From: Streptomyces bambusae
GTDB lineage: Bacteria; Actinomycetota; Actinomycetes; Streptomycetales; Streptomycetaceae
NCBI RefSeq assembly: GCF_020532645.1
Contig: NZ_JAJAUZ010000006.1
Coordinates: forward strand, 1 to 64,000
Direction: 5' to 3'
Length of the DNA: 64,000 nucleotides
Shown: positions 33,800 through 42,435 of the stretch, piece after piece
Position numbering within the stretch: the first letter of the stretch is position 1
Layout: every line of letters starts with the position of its first letter
The notes under the pieces: model-generated
What the model was told of the DNA's origin: nothing
The model's database searches: none
The model's input: the letters and a program-made list of their open reading frames with translations, nothing else
Made by a program: the position numbers and the translations under genes

Positions 33800-35560
33800 A
33801 TGAGCCATGACACCGGGGTGGACGCGGCCCGGTTGCCGGGCATGTCGCGTCCGGCCCTCGATCAGCTGTTCCGCAGCAGTCCGGCCGGCGTGATCCCCAC
33901 GGGTGAAGGCCGTGGCACGGTCCTGCCGGCGCGCGGCGCCCGGCTGTCGGCAGCGGTCGCCCGGCTGGCGCGCATCGTCGCCTGGAAGGGCAAGGTCTTC
34001 GACCCCGGACGCGGCGAACTCCTCAACCGCGTCACCCCGTTCGGCGTGGCCGCGATCCGGGCGGAGGTCTACCGCGGCCCGAGCCGGCTCGACGGCGCGG
34101 AGTGCACGGTCCTGGACTACTCCCGGACCTCGTTCCTGGCGCGGTGGATCCGCGACGAGATCCGCGAGATCGCCCCCGGCGTGTACCTCGGCATCGTCTA
34201 CTGGGGGAAGCACAAGGTCCTGCATTTCGCGCTGACCTTCGACTCTTCAACCACACCCGCCGACGTGGCCGGGGACCCGCACCAGGTGGCCGTCACCATC
34301 AGGGCGGTCGTGCCCGGGGACCGGGTCGACGAGGTCCGGCGGCGCCTGGCCGAGGCCGGCCGCAAGGCGGGTCCCGGCGAGATCGTCCCGTTCGCCGAGT
34401 TGACCGGCGTCCACTTCGCCCGCCTGGTTCTGGTGCCCGCCGGGGCCGACCTCGCGGGCCGGGCCGTCCCGGCGAGCATCGTCTACATGAGCGAGGTGGA
34501 CGCCCCGCTGGACGCGCACCTGGCCGACCTGGTCCGCAAGGCCGGCAGCGGTGTCGGCGAGGTCTTCGGCCACTGCGAGGGCTATCCGCCGTCGGACGCC
34601 ACCGACGCGGCACGCGTCCAATGGCTGCGCGGCCACTGCGTCCCCAGCGCCGCCTTCTACGTCAACACCGTCGGCCGGGGCCTGCGCCAGATCCTCCAGG
34701 AAGCCCGGCTGCGCGAGGCGATCGAAGCCTTCCTCGACGAGCGGCCCGCGAGCCCGTCCGGTGCCGCGGCGCCCCGGGACCCCGGGGCCGTACGGGCCGA
34801 GATCCAGCGTTTCGTCACCGGCCGGCCCGACCTGGCCTGGGCAGCCCGTCCCGCCGCCCGGCCCGGGACGCGTTGGCGGATCCGGCAGGCCGCGCACCGG
34901 GTCGCCGTACCCCTGGCCGGGCTGGCGCTGCTGCCGGTGGCGCTGCTCGTCCTGCCGGTCTGGGCGGTGCTGCTGCGCAGGCACGAGCGGCGCGACGTCC
35001 CCGGCCGGGAGCGCCCCGCCCCGGAGCACGTGGCGAGCCTCGCCGCCTGTGAGGACTTCGCCGCACAGAACCCCTTCACCGCGGTCGGCTTCGTCAAGGC
35101 CGGGCGGTTCCGGCGGATGACGCTGACCGCAATCCTGTTCGCCGTCGACTACGGGGTCCGCCACCTCTTCCACCGCGGCGACCTCGCCGGCGTCAAGACC
35201 ATCCACTTCGCACGCTGGCTGTTCATCGACGACAAACGGCGGGTGCTCTTCGCGAGCAACTACGACGGCAGCCTCGAAAGCTACATGGACGACTTCATCG
35301 ACAAGGTCGCCTGGGGCCTGAACGCCGTCTTCAGCAACGGCCACGGCTACCCGCGCACCCGGTGGCTGGTCCGGGACGGCGCCAGGGACGAACAGGCCTT
35401 CAAGTGCTACCTGCGCTGCCACCAGGTGCCGACCGAGGTGTGGTACTCGGCGTACGACACGCTGACCACGCACAACATCGACACCAACGCCCGGATCCGC
35501 GCGGACCTGTTCGCAGACCTCGGCCCGGCCGAGACCCAGGCCTGGCTCGCCCTGTTCTGA
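33800..35560 (+). CDS. Duplicated-domain membrane protein of the haem-peroxidase operon
   Basis: This 586-aa protein starts at ATG 33800 (GGAGGTG upstream); ATG 33776 is also in frame. The first 90 residues (DYSRTSFLARWIRDEIREI, GIVYWGKHKVLHFAL) form one unit. Two later segments resemble each other: about 200-320 (VHFARLVLVP, LADLVRKAGSGVGEVFGHCEGYP) and about 467-575 (IHFARWLFID, MDDFIDKVAWGLNAVFSNGHGYP). A hydrophobic helix (PLAGLALLPVALLVLPVWAV, about 370-390) separates them. The repeated units suggest ferredoxin-like halves, the fold also found in DyP proteins; that is inference. No function is known to me. It is 31 bases upstream of the DyP gene. Confidence 0.78.
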   Translation: MSHDTGVDAARLPGMSRPALDQLFRSSPAGVIPTGEGRGTVLPARGARLSAAVARLARIVAWKGKVFDPGRGELLNRVTPFGVAAIRAEVYRGPSRLDGAECTVLDYSRTSFLARWIRDEIREIAPGVYLGIVYWGKHKVLHFALTFDSSTTPADVAGDPHQVAVTIRAVVPGDRVDEVRRRLAEAGRKAGPGEIVPFAELTGVHFARLVLVPAGADLAGRAVPASIVYMSEVDAPLDAHLADLVRKAGSGVGEVFGHCEGYPPSDATDAARVQWLRGHCVPSAAFYVNTVGRGLRQILQEARLREAIEAFLDERPASPSGAAAPRDPGAVRAEIQRFVTGRPDLAWAARPAARPGTRWRIRQAAHRVAVPLAGLALLPVALLVLPVWAVLLRRHERRDVPGRERPAPEHVASLAACEDFAAQNPFTAVGFVKAGRFRRMTLTAILFAVDYGVRHLFHRGDLAGVKTIHFARWLFIDDKRRVLFASNYDGSLESYMDDFIDKVAWGLNAVFSNGHGYPRTRWLVRDGARDEQAFKCYLRCHQVPTEVWYSAYDTLTTHNIDTNARIRADLFADLGPAETQAWLALF

Positions 35561-35591
35561 CCAGGGCACGGCCGGAGGAGAGCGTGACGCG

Positions 35592-37064
35592 ATGGCAGCA
35601 GGATCCGAACCCGAGCCCCTGGAACTCGACGACATCCAGGGCATCCTCGTCCGCGGCTACAGCAGCCTGACGGCCGCCTGCTTCCTGCTGCTCACGATCG
35701 CCGGCCCCGCTGCCCGCCCCGCCCTGGCGCGGCTCGTACCGAAGGCGACCGGTGGCGGTGCGGAGCCGCCGCAGAGGGCGGTGAACCTGGCCTTCACCGC
35801 CGAGGGCGTACGGCGCCTGGGCCTGGACGGCCCCGGAGCCGGCGGATTCTCGCAGGAGTTCCTCACCGGCATGGCCGAGCCCAACCGGTCCCGGCTCCTC
35901 GGCGACGTGGGGGAGAACGCCCCCCGGCACTGGCTCTGGGGCGGTCCCGGCACCCCGCCCGTCCACGCCCTCGCGCTGCTCTACGCCCGTGACGAGGCGC
36001 TGCTCACCGCGCTGGAGGCGGAGGTGCGGCAGGACCTGCTCGGCGCGGACGCCTTCACGGAGACCGCCCGTCTGGGCACGGCCGAGCTGACCGACCGCGA
36101 GCCCTTCGGATTCCGCGACGGCATCTCGCAGCCCCTCGTCGAGGGCCTGCCCAAGGCCGCCCGGGCCGGCGGCGACGAGGTCGTCAAGGCCGGCGAGTTC
36201 ATCCTCGGCTACCCCAACGAGTACGGCCTCCTCACCGACCGGCCGCTGCTGCCGGCCGGGTACGACGCCACGGGCCTGCTGCCCCGCGCCCACGACGGCT
36301 CCGGCGCGGACCTCGGCCGCAACGGCAGCTACCTGGTCCTCCGGCAGTTCCGCCAGGACCTCGACGGCTTCCGGCAGTACCTGGAGGACGCGACCCGGCG
36401 GCCCGACGGCACCACCGACCCCGAGGCGGCGGGGGAGCTGGCGGCCCGCATGATGGGGCGCTGGCCCAGCGGCGCACCCCTGGTCCGCGCGCCGCACCGG
36501 GACGACCCGGCCCTCGCCTCCGACAACGACTTCGGCTACTTCCACACGGACCCCGAAGGCCTCGGCTGCCCGCTCGGCGCCCACGTGCGACGTGCCCACC
36601 CGCGCGACTCGCTGGACCCCGACCCCGGCACCGCCCGCTCGATCGCGATCGGCAGACGCCACCGGATCCTGCGCCGCGGCCGCGCGTACGGGCCGGACGG
36701 CGGCGCACACGGGCCGGACGGCCGCGCGTACGGGCCCGCCGGCGCGGCAGCGTCCGGCACGGACGACGGCAGTGGGCTGCACTTCCTGTGCCTCAACGCC
36801 AACATCTCCCGCCAGTTCGAGTTCATCCAGCACACCTGGCTCAACAACCCCACCTTCAACGGGTTGTACGACGGCCCGGACCCCATCGCCGGAGCCCGCC
36901 AGGACCACCGCTCGACCTTCACAGCCCAGGCCAGACCGGTCCGCACCCGCTACCGCGACCTGCCGCAGTTCGTGTACGTCCGCGGCGGCGCCTACTTCTT
37001 CCTGCCCGGCCTCCGCGCCCTGCGCTACCTCTGCGAGGGCACCCGAATGGAGCCCGGGCCGTGA
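35592..37064 (+). CDS. DyP-type peroxidase
   Basis: This 490-aa haem peroxidase of the dye-decolourising family has the distal motif GFRDGISQP (G-F-R-D-G, about residues 173-177, catalytic Asp 176) and the proximal haem region CPLGAHVRRAHPRD (about 327-339, likely ligand His 331). LNANISRQFEFIQHTWLNN follows as in other DyP proteins. No Tat signal is present, so it acts in the cytosol, unlike EfeB-type DyPs. A repetitive Gly/Pro/Asp insertion (AYGPDGGAHGPDGRAYGP, about 363-380) is unusual. Its stop overlaps the GTG of the catalase-like gene, which implies coupled synthesis. Confidence 0.93.
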   Translation: MAAGSEPEPLELDDIQGILVRGYSSLTAACFLLLTIAGPAARPALARLVPKATGGGAEPPQRAVNLAFTAEGVRRLGLDGPGAGGFSQEFLTGMAEPNRSRLLGDVGENAPRHWLWGGPGTPPVHALALLYARDEALLTALEAEVRQDLLGADAFTETARLGTAELTDREPFGFRDGISQPLVEGLPKAARAGGDEVVKAGEFILGYPNEYGLLTDRPLLPAGYDATGLLPRAHDGSGADLGRNGSYLVLRQFRQDLDGFRQYLEDATRRPDGTTDPEAAGELAARMMGRWPSGAPLVRAPHRDDPALASDNDFGYFHTDPEGLGCPLGAHVRRAHPRDSLDPDPGTARSIAIGRRHRILRRGRAYGPDGGAHGPDGRAYGPAGAAASGTDDGSGLHFLCLNANISRQFEFIQHTWLNNPTFNGLYDGPDPIAGARQDHRSTFTAQARPVRTRYRDLPQFVYVRGGAYFFLPGLRALRYLCEGTRMEPGP

Positions 37065-38281
37065 ACGCGGCACGGCGCCTCAACGACGCCCTCCTCGCCC
37101 TGGTCCACCTCGAACGGCGCATCGACCCGTACGTCCGCCCCCTGTTCGACCGGACCCTCCGCGGTCCCCTGCAGGCGCTCGTGCAGTGGATCGTCAACCT
37201 CCGGCGCCGTGACCGGCACCTCGGTCCCGCCGAAGAACTCCCGCTCCCGGAGGAGAAGGAGGTCACCGAGGCCATCACCCGGCAAATGGCCCGGTTCGTC
37301 CACCGCGAATACACCCCGGGCACCGCCCGACGGGCCGGCAACACCAAGACGTACGGGATCGTCCACGGCGAGTTCACCGTGCGCGAAGACCTGCCCGAGC
37401 ACCTGCGCCACGGCGTGTTCCGCCGCCCCGCCACCTTCCGCGCCTGGGTCCGCTTCGCCGGTCCCGGCCCGCTCGCCCCGCCCGACATCAAGGACAACGG
37501 CGTCCTCAGCATCGCGGTCAAACTCATGGGGGTCGAGGGCCCGACGCTGCTCGACGACGAGCAGGGCACGCAGGACTTCACCGGCATCAGCGCACCGACG
37601 TTCACCACTCCGGACATCACCGACAACCTGCTCCTCCAGCAGCACGTCTACGCCGGCACGCCCCTGCTCTACTTCCTCGGCCCGCGCCACCCGCACCTGT
37701 GCGACCTCCTCATGCAGGGCCTGTACGCCAAGACGCACACCAGCCCGCTGGAGACGCGCTACTGGAGCTGCGTGCCGTACCTGCTCGGCGAGGGCCAGGC
37801 CATGCAGTACTCCCTCGTGCCGCGCGAACGGACCCGCAGCCGGGTCCCGTGGCACCCGCCCGACGACTACCTGCAACAGGCTCTGGCCGGAGCAGTGCGC
37901 CGACGGGACGTCGTCCTCGACTTCCTCGTGCAGATCCAGACCGACCCGCACCGGATGCCCGTCGAAAACGCCTCCGTCGTCTGGCCCGAGCGGCTGTCCC
38001 CGTACGTCCAGGTCGCCGAACTCCGTCTTCCCAGGCAGGAATTCGAGGAATCCGAGCAGTTCGCCCTGGCCGACCGGCTGTCCTTCAACCCGTGGCACGC
38101 CCTGCCCGAGCACCGTCCGCTGGGCAACCAGAACCGCGCCCGCCGCGAGATCTACCTGCACCTGTCACGCCTGCGCCAGTCCATGAACGGCACGCCGCAC
38201 GGGGATCCGGGCCGGGCGGACCAGGGCGCCGCGCCGGCACGGCGAGCGGGGCCTCCCGGTGTCCACTATCGTCATGTGTAG
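37061..38281 (+). CDS. Catalase-like haem protein
   Basis: This 406-aa protein starts at GTG 37061, overlapping the DyP stop. It follows the catalase-related pattern: KTYGIVHGEFTVREDLPEHL (distal His region), FRAWVRFAGPG, DNGVLSIAVKLMG, GTQDFTGISAPTF and the C-terminal FNPWHALPEHRPLGNQNRARREIY. It lacks the C-terminal flavodoxin domain of large catalases, and the usual R-x-x-x-Y proximal motif is not obvious. Members of this diverged group include allene-oxide-synthase-like enzymes acting on fatty-acid hydroperoxides. In this operon that role is plausible, but ordinary peroxide removal is possible. Confidence 0.87.
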   Translation: MNAARRLNDALLALVHLERRIDPYVRPLFDRTLRGPLQALVQWIVNLRRRDRHLGPAEELPLPEEKEVTEAITRQMARFVHREYTPGTARRAGNTKTYGIVHGEFTVREDLPEHLRHGVFRRPATFRAWVRFAGPGPLAPPDIKDNGVLSIAVKLMGVEGPTLLDDEQGTQDFTGISAPTFTTPDITDNLLLQQHVYAGTPLLYFLGPRHPHLCDLLMQGLYAKTHTSPLETRYWSCVPYLLGEGQAMQYSLVPRERTRSRVPWHPPDDYLQQALAGAVRRRDVVLDFLVQIQTDPHRMPVENASVVWPERLSPYVQVAELRLPRQEFEESEQFALADRLSFNPWHALPEHRPLGNQNRARREIYLHLSRLRQSMNGTPHGDPGRADQGAAPARRAGPPGVHYRHV

Positions 38282-38314
38282 TACGAGATTTCCCCTCTGG
38301 AAGGGGTACTGGCC

Positions 38315-38704
38315 ATGGACCCGCGCACGGTCGCGCGCTACAGCCTGGCCGGGATCCGGCTGGTGAACGGCGTGGCGGCGCTGGCCGCCCCGCAGGTGGT
38401 GGCCCGCCGGCTGGGGGCGGACGAGCACCAGCCCGGCCTCGTCCACGTCCTGCGCATGTTCGGTGTCCGCACCGTGTTCATCGGCGCCGAACTGCTGCTC
38501 CTCAAGGACCCCGACAGAGTCGCACAGGCGCTGCGCATCGGCACGCTCATCCACACCAGCGACGCGCTGTCGGCGGCCGCGGCCGGCCGGCACGGCATGC
38601 TCCCGCCGCGCGCCGCGATGACCACCACCGCCATCTCGACGGTCAACGTGGCCCTCTCCCTCGTGGCCCAGCTGCCCGGAGGAGCGGTCCGGGGCCGCAG
38701 CTGA
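38315..38704 (+). CDS. Small membrane protein (DUF4267-like)
   Basis: This 129-aa protein starts at ATG 38315 behind GGAAGGGG. It has about four hydrophobic segments: LAGIRLVNGVAALAAPQVVA, FGVRTVFIGAELLLL, a middle helix, and TTAISTVNVALSLVAQLP. The pattern recalls small actinobacterial DUF4267-type membrane proteins found beside redox enzymes. No catalytic residues stand out. It lies between the catalase-like and alpha-dioxygenase-like genes and may tether them to the membrane (inference). Confidence 0.75.
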   Translation: MDPRTVARYSLAGIRLVNGVAALAAPQVVARRLGADEHQPGLVHVLRMFGVRTVFIGAELLLLKDPDRVAQALRIGTLIHTSDALSAAAAGRHGMLPPRAAMTTTAISTVNVALSLVAQLPGGAVRGRS

Positions 38705-38785
38705 GCCTGGCCGCACCCGGCACCACCGTTTCCCCCGCTCCCGCTCCCGCTCGCCGACCGGCGCCACGCCGGAAGGAGTTCGACC

Positions 38786-40639
38786 ATGCGCAAGCCTTCC
38801 GACGGCACCACCGCCGACCGGGCCGCCCCGCAGCCCGCCCGCGGCACCGGCTCCTCACCCTTCCTGCGCCTGTACGACGACCTGGCGCTCGCCGCCGACC
38901 GCAAGTTCGGCTGGCAGAACCTGCCGACCCCGCTCGGCCTCGCCACGCTCATGGGCCTGCGCGGCAACCTGCGCCGCAAGAACCTCTTCGACACCGGCTC
39001 CTATCCCGTGCAGAACCCGCCCGACATCGAGCCACCCGCCACCCGGCACCTCACCGAACGCACCGCCGACGGTTCCTACAACGACCTCGACGAGCCCCGC
39101 ATGGGCATGGCCGGCTCCCGCTTCGGCCGCAACGTGCCGCCCGAGGAGACCTACCCCGAGCCCCTGCCGGACCTGATGTCGCCCAGCCCCCGCGAGGTGA
39201 GCCGGAACCTGCTGACCCGCCACGAGTTCATCCCGGCCGGCTCCGTCAACGCCCTGGTCGCGTCCTGGCTGCAGTTCATGGTCCGCGACTGGGTCGGCCA
39301 CGGCCAGGGCGCCGTAGACGACCCCTGGCTGATCGAGCTGCTGCCCGACGACCCCTGGCCGGACCGCCCCATGATCGTGCCCCGCACCCTGCCGGACCCC
39401 ACCCGCCCCGAGGGCGGCGACGGCCTGCCGCCCACGTACCTCAACGAGCACTCGCACTGGTGGGACGCATCCCAGGTCTACGGCAACGACCTGACGGCGC
39501 AACGGCAGCTGCGCTCGGGCGAGGACGGCAAGCTCAGGGTCCCCCACAACGGCTCGCTCTTCCCCGACGGCCCCCAGCCGGACCCCGCCACCACCCCGGG
39601 CTTCTGGGTCGGCCTGCTGATGATGCACCACTTGTTCATCCTGGAGCACAACGCCATCTGCGACCGGCTGGCCGGCGAGTTCCCCGCCTGGACCGACGAA
39701 CAGCTCTTCCAGCGGGCCCGGTTGATCAACGCGGCCCTCATCGCGAAGATCCACACCGTCGAGTGGACCCCGGCCGTCATCAGCCACCCGACCACCGTGA
39801 CCGCCATGCACGCCAACTGGTACGGGCTGCTCGGCAGGCGCGTCCACCGGCTCCTCGGCCGGGTCAGCCGCAACGAGGTGCTCAGCGGCATCGTCGGCGG
39901 ACGCCCCGACCACTTCGGCGTCCCGTACGCGCTCACCGAGGAGTTCGTCGCTGTCTACCGGATGCACCCGCTGGTGCCCGACGACTGGAGCTTCCGCTCG
40001 GCCGCCGACGACGCCCCGCTCCAGGAGGCCTCGTTCGCCGAGCTGACCGGACCGCACGCCTACGAGATCTACCGCAAGCACAGCCCCACGGACCTGTTCT
40101 ACTCCTTCGGCACCTCCCACCCCGGGCTCGTCACGCTGCACAACTACCCCGGTTTCCTGCAGAAGTTCGAACGCCCCGACGGCAAGCTGATGGACCTGGC
40201 CGCCGTCGACGTACTGCGCATCCGGGAGCTGGGCGTACCCCGCTACAACGAGTTCCGGCGGCAGCTCCACCTCAAGCCCGCCGCGGACTTCGGCACCCTC
40301 ACGGACAACCCCGCCTGGGCCGAGGAACTGCGCCGGACGTACGGCGGCGACATCGAACGCGTCGACCTGATGGTCGGGTTGTACGCCGAGCCCCGCCCCA
40401 AGGGCTTCGCCTTCAGCGACACGGCCTTCCGGATCTTCGTCCTGATGGCGTCCCGCCGCCTCAACAGCGACCGCTTCCTCACCACGGACTACACCCCCCA
40501 GGTGTACACGCAGACCGGCCTGGACTGGATCGAGGACAACAGCATGACGACCGTCCTCCTCCGCCACTTCCCGGACCTGCGCGCAACCCTCCGCTCGGTC
40601 GACAACGCCTTCGCCCCGTGGGCCACCGCCTCCAGATAG
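38786..40639 (+). CDS. Alpha-dioxygenase-like animal haem peroxidase
   Basis: This 617-aa protein starts at ATG 38786 behind GGAAGGAG. It belongs to the cyclooxygenase/animal haem peroxidase superfamily and looks closest to plant and cyanobacterial fatty-acid alpha-dioxygenases. It has TADGSYNDLDEPRMGMAGSR (about 93-112), the distal His in FMVRDWVGH (His 172), HSHWWDASQVYG, KIHTVEWTPAVI and the proximal His in VYRMHPLVPD (His 394). Plant enzymes add O2 at C2 of fatty acids to give 2-hydroperoxides; length (about 640 aa) and motif order agree. No signal peptide is seen. It ends the operon that begins at 32643. Confidence 0.88.
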   Translation: MRKPSDGTTADRAAPQPARGTGSSPFLRLYDDLALAADRKFGWQNLPTPLGLATLMGLRGNLRRKNLFDTGSYPVQNPPDIEPPATRHLTERTADGSYNDLDEPRMGMAGSRFGRNVPPEETYPEPLPDLMSPSPREVSRNLLTRHEFIPAGSVNALVASWLQFMVRDWVGHGQGAVDDPWLIELLPDDPWPDRPMIVPRTLPDPTRPEGGDGLPPTYLNEHSHWWDASQVYGNDLTAQRQLRSGEDGKLRVPHNGSLFPDGPQPDPATTPGFWVGLLMMHHLFILEHNAICDRLAGEFPAWTDEQLFQRARLINAALIAKIHTVEWTPAVISHPTTVTAMHANWYGLLGRRVHRLLGRVSRNEVLSGIVGGRPDHFGVPYALTEEFVAVYRMHPLVPDDWSFRSAADDAPLQEASFAELTGPHAYEIYRKHSPTDLFYSFGTSHPGLVTLHNYPGFLQKFERPDGKLMDLAAVDVLRIRELGVPRYNEFRRQLHLKPAADFGTLTDNPAWAEELRRTYGGDIERVDLMVGLYAEPRPKGFAFSDTAFRIFVLMASRRLNSDRFLTTDYTPQVYTQTGLDWIEDNSMTTVLLRHFPDLRATLRSVDNAFAPWATASR

Positions 40640-40820
40640 GCGCCGACCCGCCGCGGACCGACCCCGACCGATCGCCGCCCGGTACCGCCCGGCGCTGACC
40701 ACATGGCGGAAGGCCGGACGTGTGCTTCTCGGCGACGCCCTGCCCGTCGTCCGCCCGCCGCGCTCGTCCCTCCCTACTGTGAGGCCCGCACGCTTCGCTT
40801 CGCCGAGAGGACGGGTGGAA

Positions 40821-41807
40821 ATGTCCGAACCGATTCTGCCGGAGAACTGGGGTTCGACCTTCGAGCGCGCCGCGTCGGCGCCGGAGGCCACCGAGCACGA
40901 ATTCCCGCCCCGCCCGGAGGTGGTCGTCGTCTCCGAGGCCGACCTCACCGGGCAGGCCGACGGGCAGGGTGCGAACGAGCCCTACCGGCCCGCGGACGCA
41001 CCCCTGCACGCGCTCCCGCAACTGCTGCGCCCGGAGGGGGCCAGGGCGCCGCTGTGGAAGCGGCCCCCCGGGGCGCAGGACGAGCGGGGCGAGCCGTCCA
41101 CGGTCTTCCCGCCGGAAGACCGCAGGGTGATCTTCGATACCGCCTACCCGTGGCGGACCTGCGGACGCGTCGCCGTCCCCGGCGGCTCGGGATCGGGCGT
41201 CATGGTGGGCCGCCGCCACATGCTCACCGCGAGCCATGTGGTGCCCTGGCGTGCGGACGGCAGCGCCGACTGGATGACCTTCACGCCGATGCAGTACGAC
41301 ACGAGCACCCCGTTCGGGTCCGCCCACGTCACCCGCCTCTTCTTCTGGCAGCGGGTGAACGGCGCCGACGGCATCCAGTCCAACGAGGCCGCCTTCGACT
41401 ACGTGGTCTGCGTGCTCAGCAGCCCGCTCGGCGACAGCACCGGATGGATGGGCAGCGCGCACGACTACACGCCCGGCTGGAACGGCCGGGCGTTCTGGTC
41501 GCACATCGGCTACCCGGGCGACATCGCATCGAGCCTCCGGCCCGTCTACACGTCGAACGGCGTCATGGACAGCACGGTCAACGAGTCCTTCGCGGGCCGC
41601 AACGGCATCCGCATCATGCACCGCAACGACGTCCGACCCGGCCAGTCCGGCGGCCCGTACTTCGGCTGGTGGACCGGCGAGTCCGGACCGCACGTGGTCG
41701 CCGAGCAGAGTGCCGAGAACTGGGGCATGGCGGGCGGCCCGAACGCCGCGGGAGGCGGGTCCGCGCTGCGGGAGCTCGTCGCCCACGCACGCACCGTCGA
41801 ACCCTGA
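40821..41807 (+). CDS. Trypsin-like serine protease (V8/glutamyl endopeptidase type)
   Basis: This 328-aa protein starts at ATG 40821 behind GGTGGA. Residues 1-95 form a hydrophilic N-terminal segment (SEPILPENWGSTFE, FPPRPEVVVVSEAD, LWKRPPGAQDERGEP). The protease domain has GSGVMVGRRHMLTASHVV (catalytic His), AFDYVVCVL (Asp) and DVRPGQSGGPYFG (Ser). No signal peptide is visible, so the protein may act inside the cell or leave by another route. The N-terminal segment is duplicated as a separate protein by the convergent gene at 41860-42138. Confidence 0.88.
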   Translation: MSEPILPENWGSTFERAASAPEATEHEFPPRPEVVVVSEADLTGQADGQGANEPYRPADAPLHALPQLLRPEGARAPLWKRPPGAQDERGEPSTVFPPEDRRVIFDTAYPWRTCGRVAVPGGSGSGVMVGRRHMLTASHVVPWRADGSADWMTFTPMQYDTSTPFGSAHVTRLFFWQRVNGADGIQSNEAAFDYVVCVLSSPLGDSTGWMGSAHDYTPGWNGRAFWSHIGYPGDIASSLRPVYTSNGVMDSTVNESFAGRNGIRIMHRNDVRPGQSGGPYFGWWTGESGPHVVAEQSAENWGMAGGPNAAGGGSALRELVAHARTVEP

Positions 41808-41820
41808 TCCCCGTTCCCGA

Positions 41821-41860
41821 GCCGTGAGCCGTGAGCCGTGAGCCGTGAGCCGTGAGCCGT
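41821..41860. repeat. Tandem 7-bp repeat between convergent genes
   Basis: GCCGTGA is repeated 5.7 times without error, 14 bases after the protease stop and running into the stop codon of the convergent 92-aa gene. Confidence 0.9.
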
Positions 41861-42138
41861 CAGCCGCGCGTCGGCTCGCCCTTGTCGTCCCGCTGCCCGG
41901 GTGGCCGCCGCCACCGGGGCCGCGGCGCTTCCCCGGGCGGCGGCGCCGGCAGGGGCGGCACCTCCACGGGCCGGCCGCTGCCCGGGTGCGCGGCCGTACG
42001 GCTCTCGTCCTCCTCGGCGCCCTCGGGCTCCGTCACCTGTACGACGTCGGGCCGCGGCGGAGCCCCCTCCGCCGGGGCCGGCCGCGGGCCGGGGCCGAAG
42101 TGTTCCTCCCAGTCGGCGGGGGGAATCGGATCGGACAT
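41860..42138 (-). CDS. Stand-alone paralogue of the protease N-terminal segment
   Basis: This 92-aa hydrophilic protein starts at ATG 42138 behind GGAGG. Its order of motifs copies the first 95 residues of the convergent protease: MSDPIPPADWEEHF versus MSEPILPENWGSTF, PPRPDVVQVTEPE versus PPRPEVVVVSEAD, and RWRRPPGQRDDKGEP versus LWKRPPGAQDERGEP. It then stops where the protease domain would begin. It could be a free propeptide acting as chaperone or inhibitor, or the relic of a second protease. The intact frame and good ribosome binding site favour expression. Confidence 0.78.
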   Translation of the reverse strand: MSDPIPPADWEEHFGPGPRPAPAEGAPPRPDVVQVTEPEGAEEDESRTAAHPGSGRPVEVPPLPAPPPGEAPRPRWRRPPGQRDDKGEPTRG

Positions 42139-42281
42139 CGTCGCCTCCGGGGATGCAGGGCACGCTTCCGTACACGTACCGCCCGTACCGTTCCAGCGTA
42201 GTGGCCGGGCGTGCCCCGGCCCCGGGGCCGGGCCGGCGGTGACCGGCCGGGCGTGCAGCGCACCGGGCGGGGCACCCCGAT

Positions 42282-42307
42282 CCGGCTCATCCGTTCGGAT
42301 GAGCCGG
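42282..42307. promoter_or_regulatory. 26-bp perfect palindrome in a divergent intergenic region
   Basis: CCGGCTCATCCG and CGGATGAGCCGG flank TT, between the divergent 92-aa gene and the SDR gene. Since both neighbours run away from it, an operator is more likely than a terminator. Confidence 0.5.
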
Positions 42308-42435
42308 CCGGCGGCCGGGTGCCGGTCAAGGCGGCCCACCGGCGCCGCGAGCCCCGGAGGCCGGTGCCGGATCGGCTACGGTCGGCGCCCGCGGACCAAG
42401 CCGGACGCGCCCCCGAACGACGAGGCGGACCAGCC

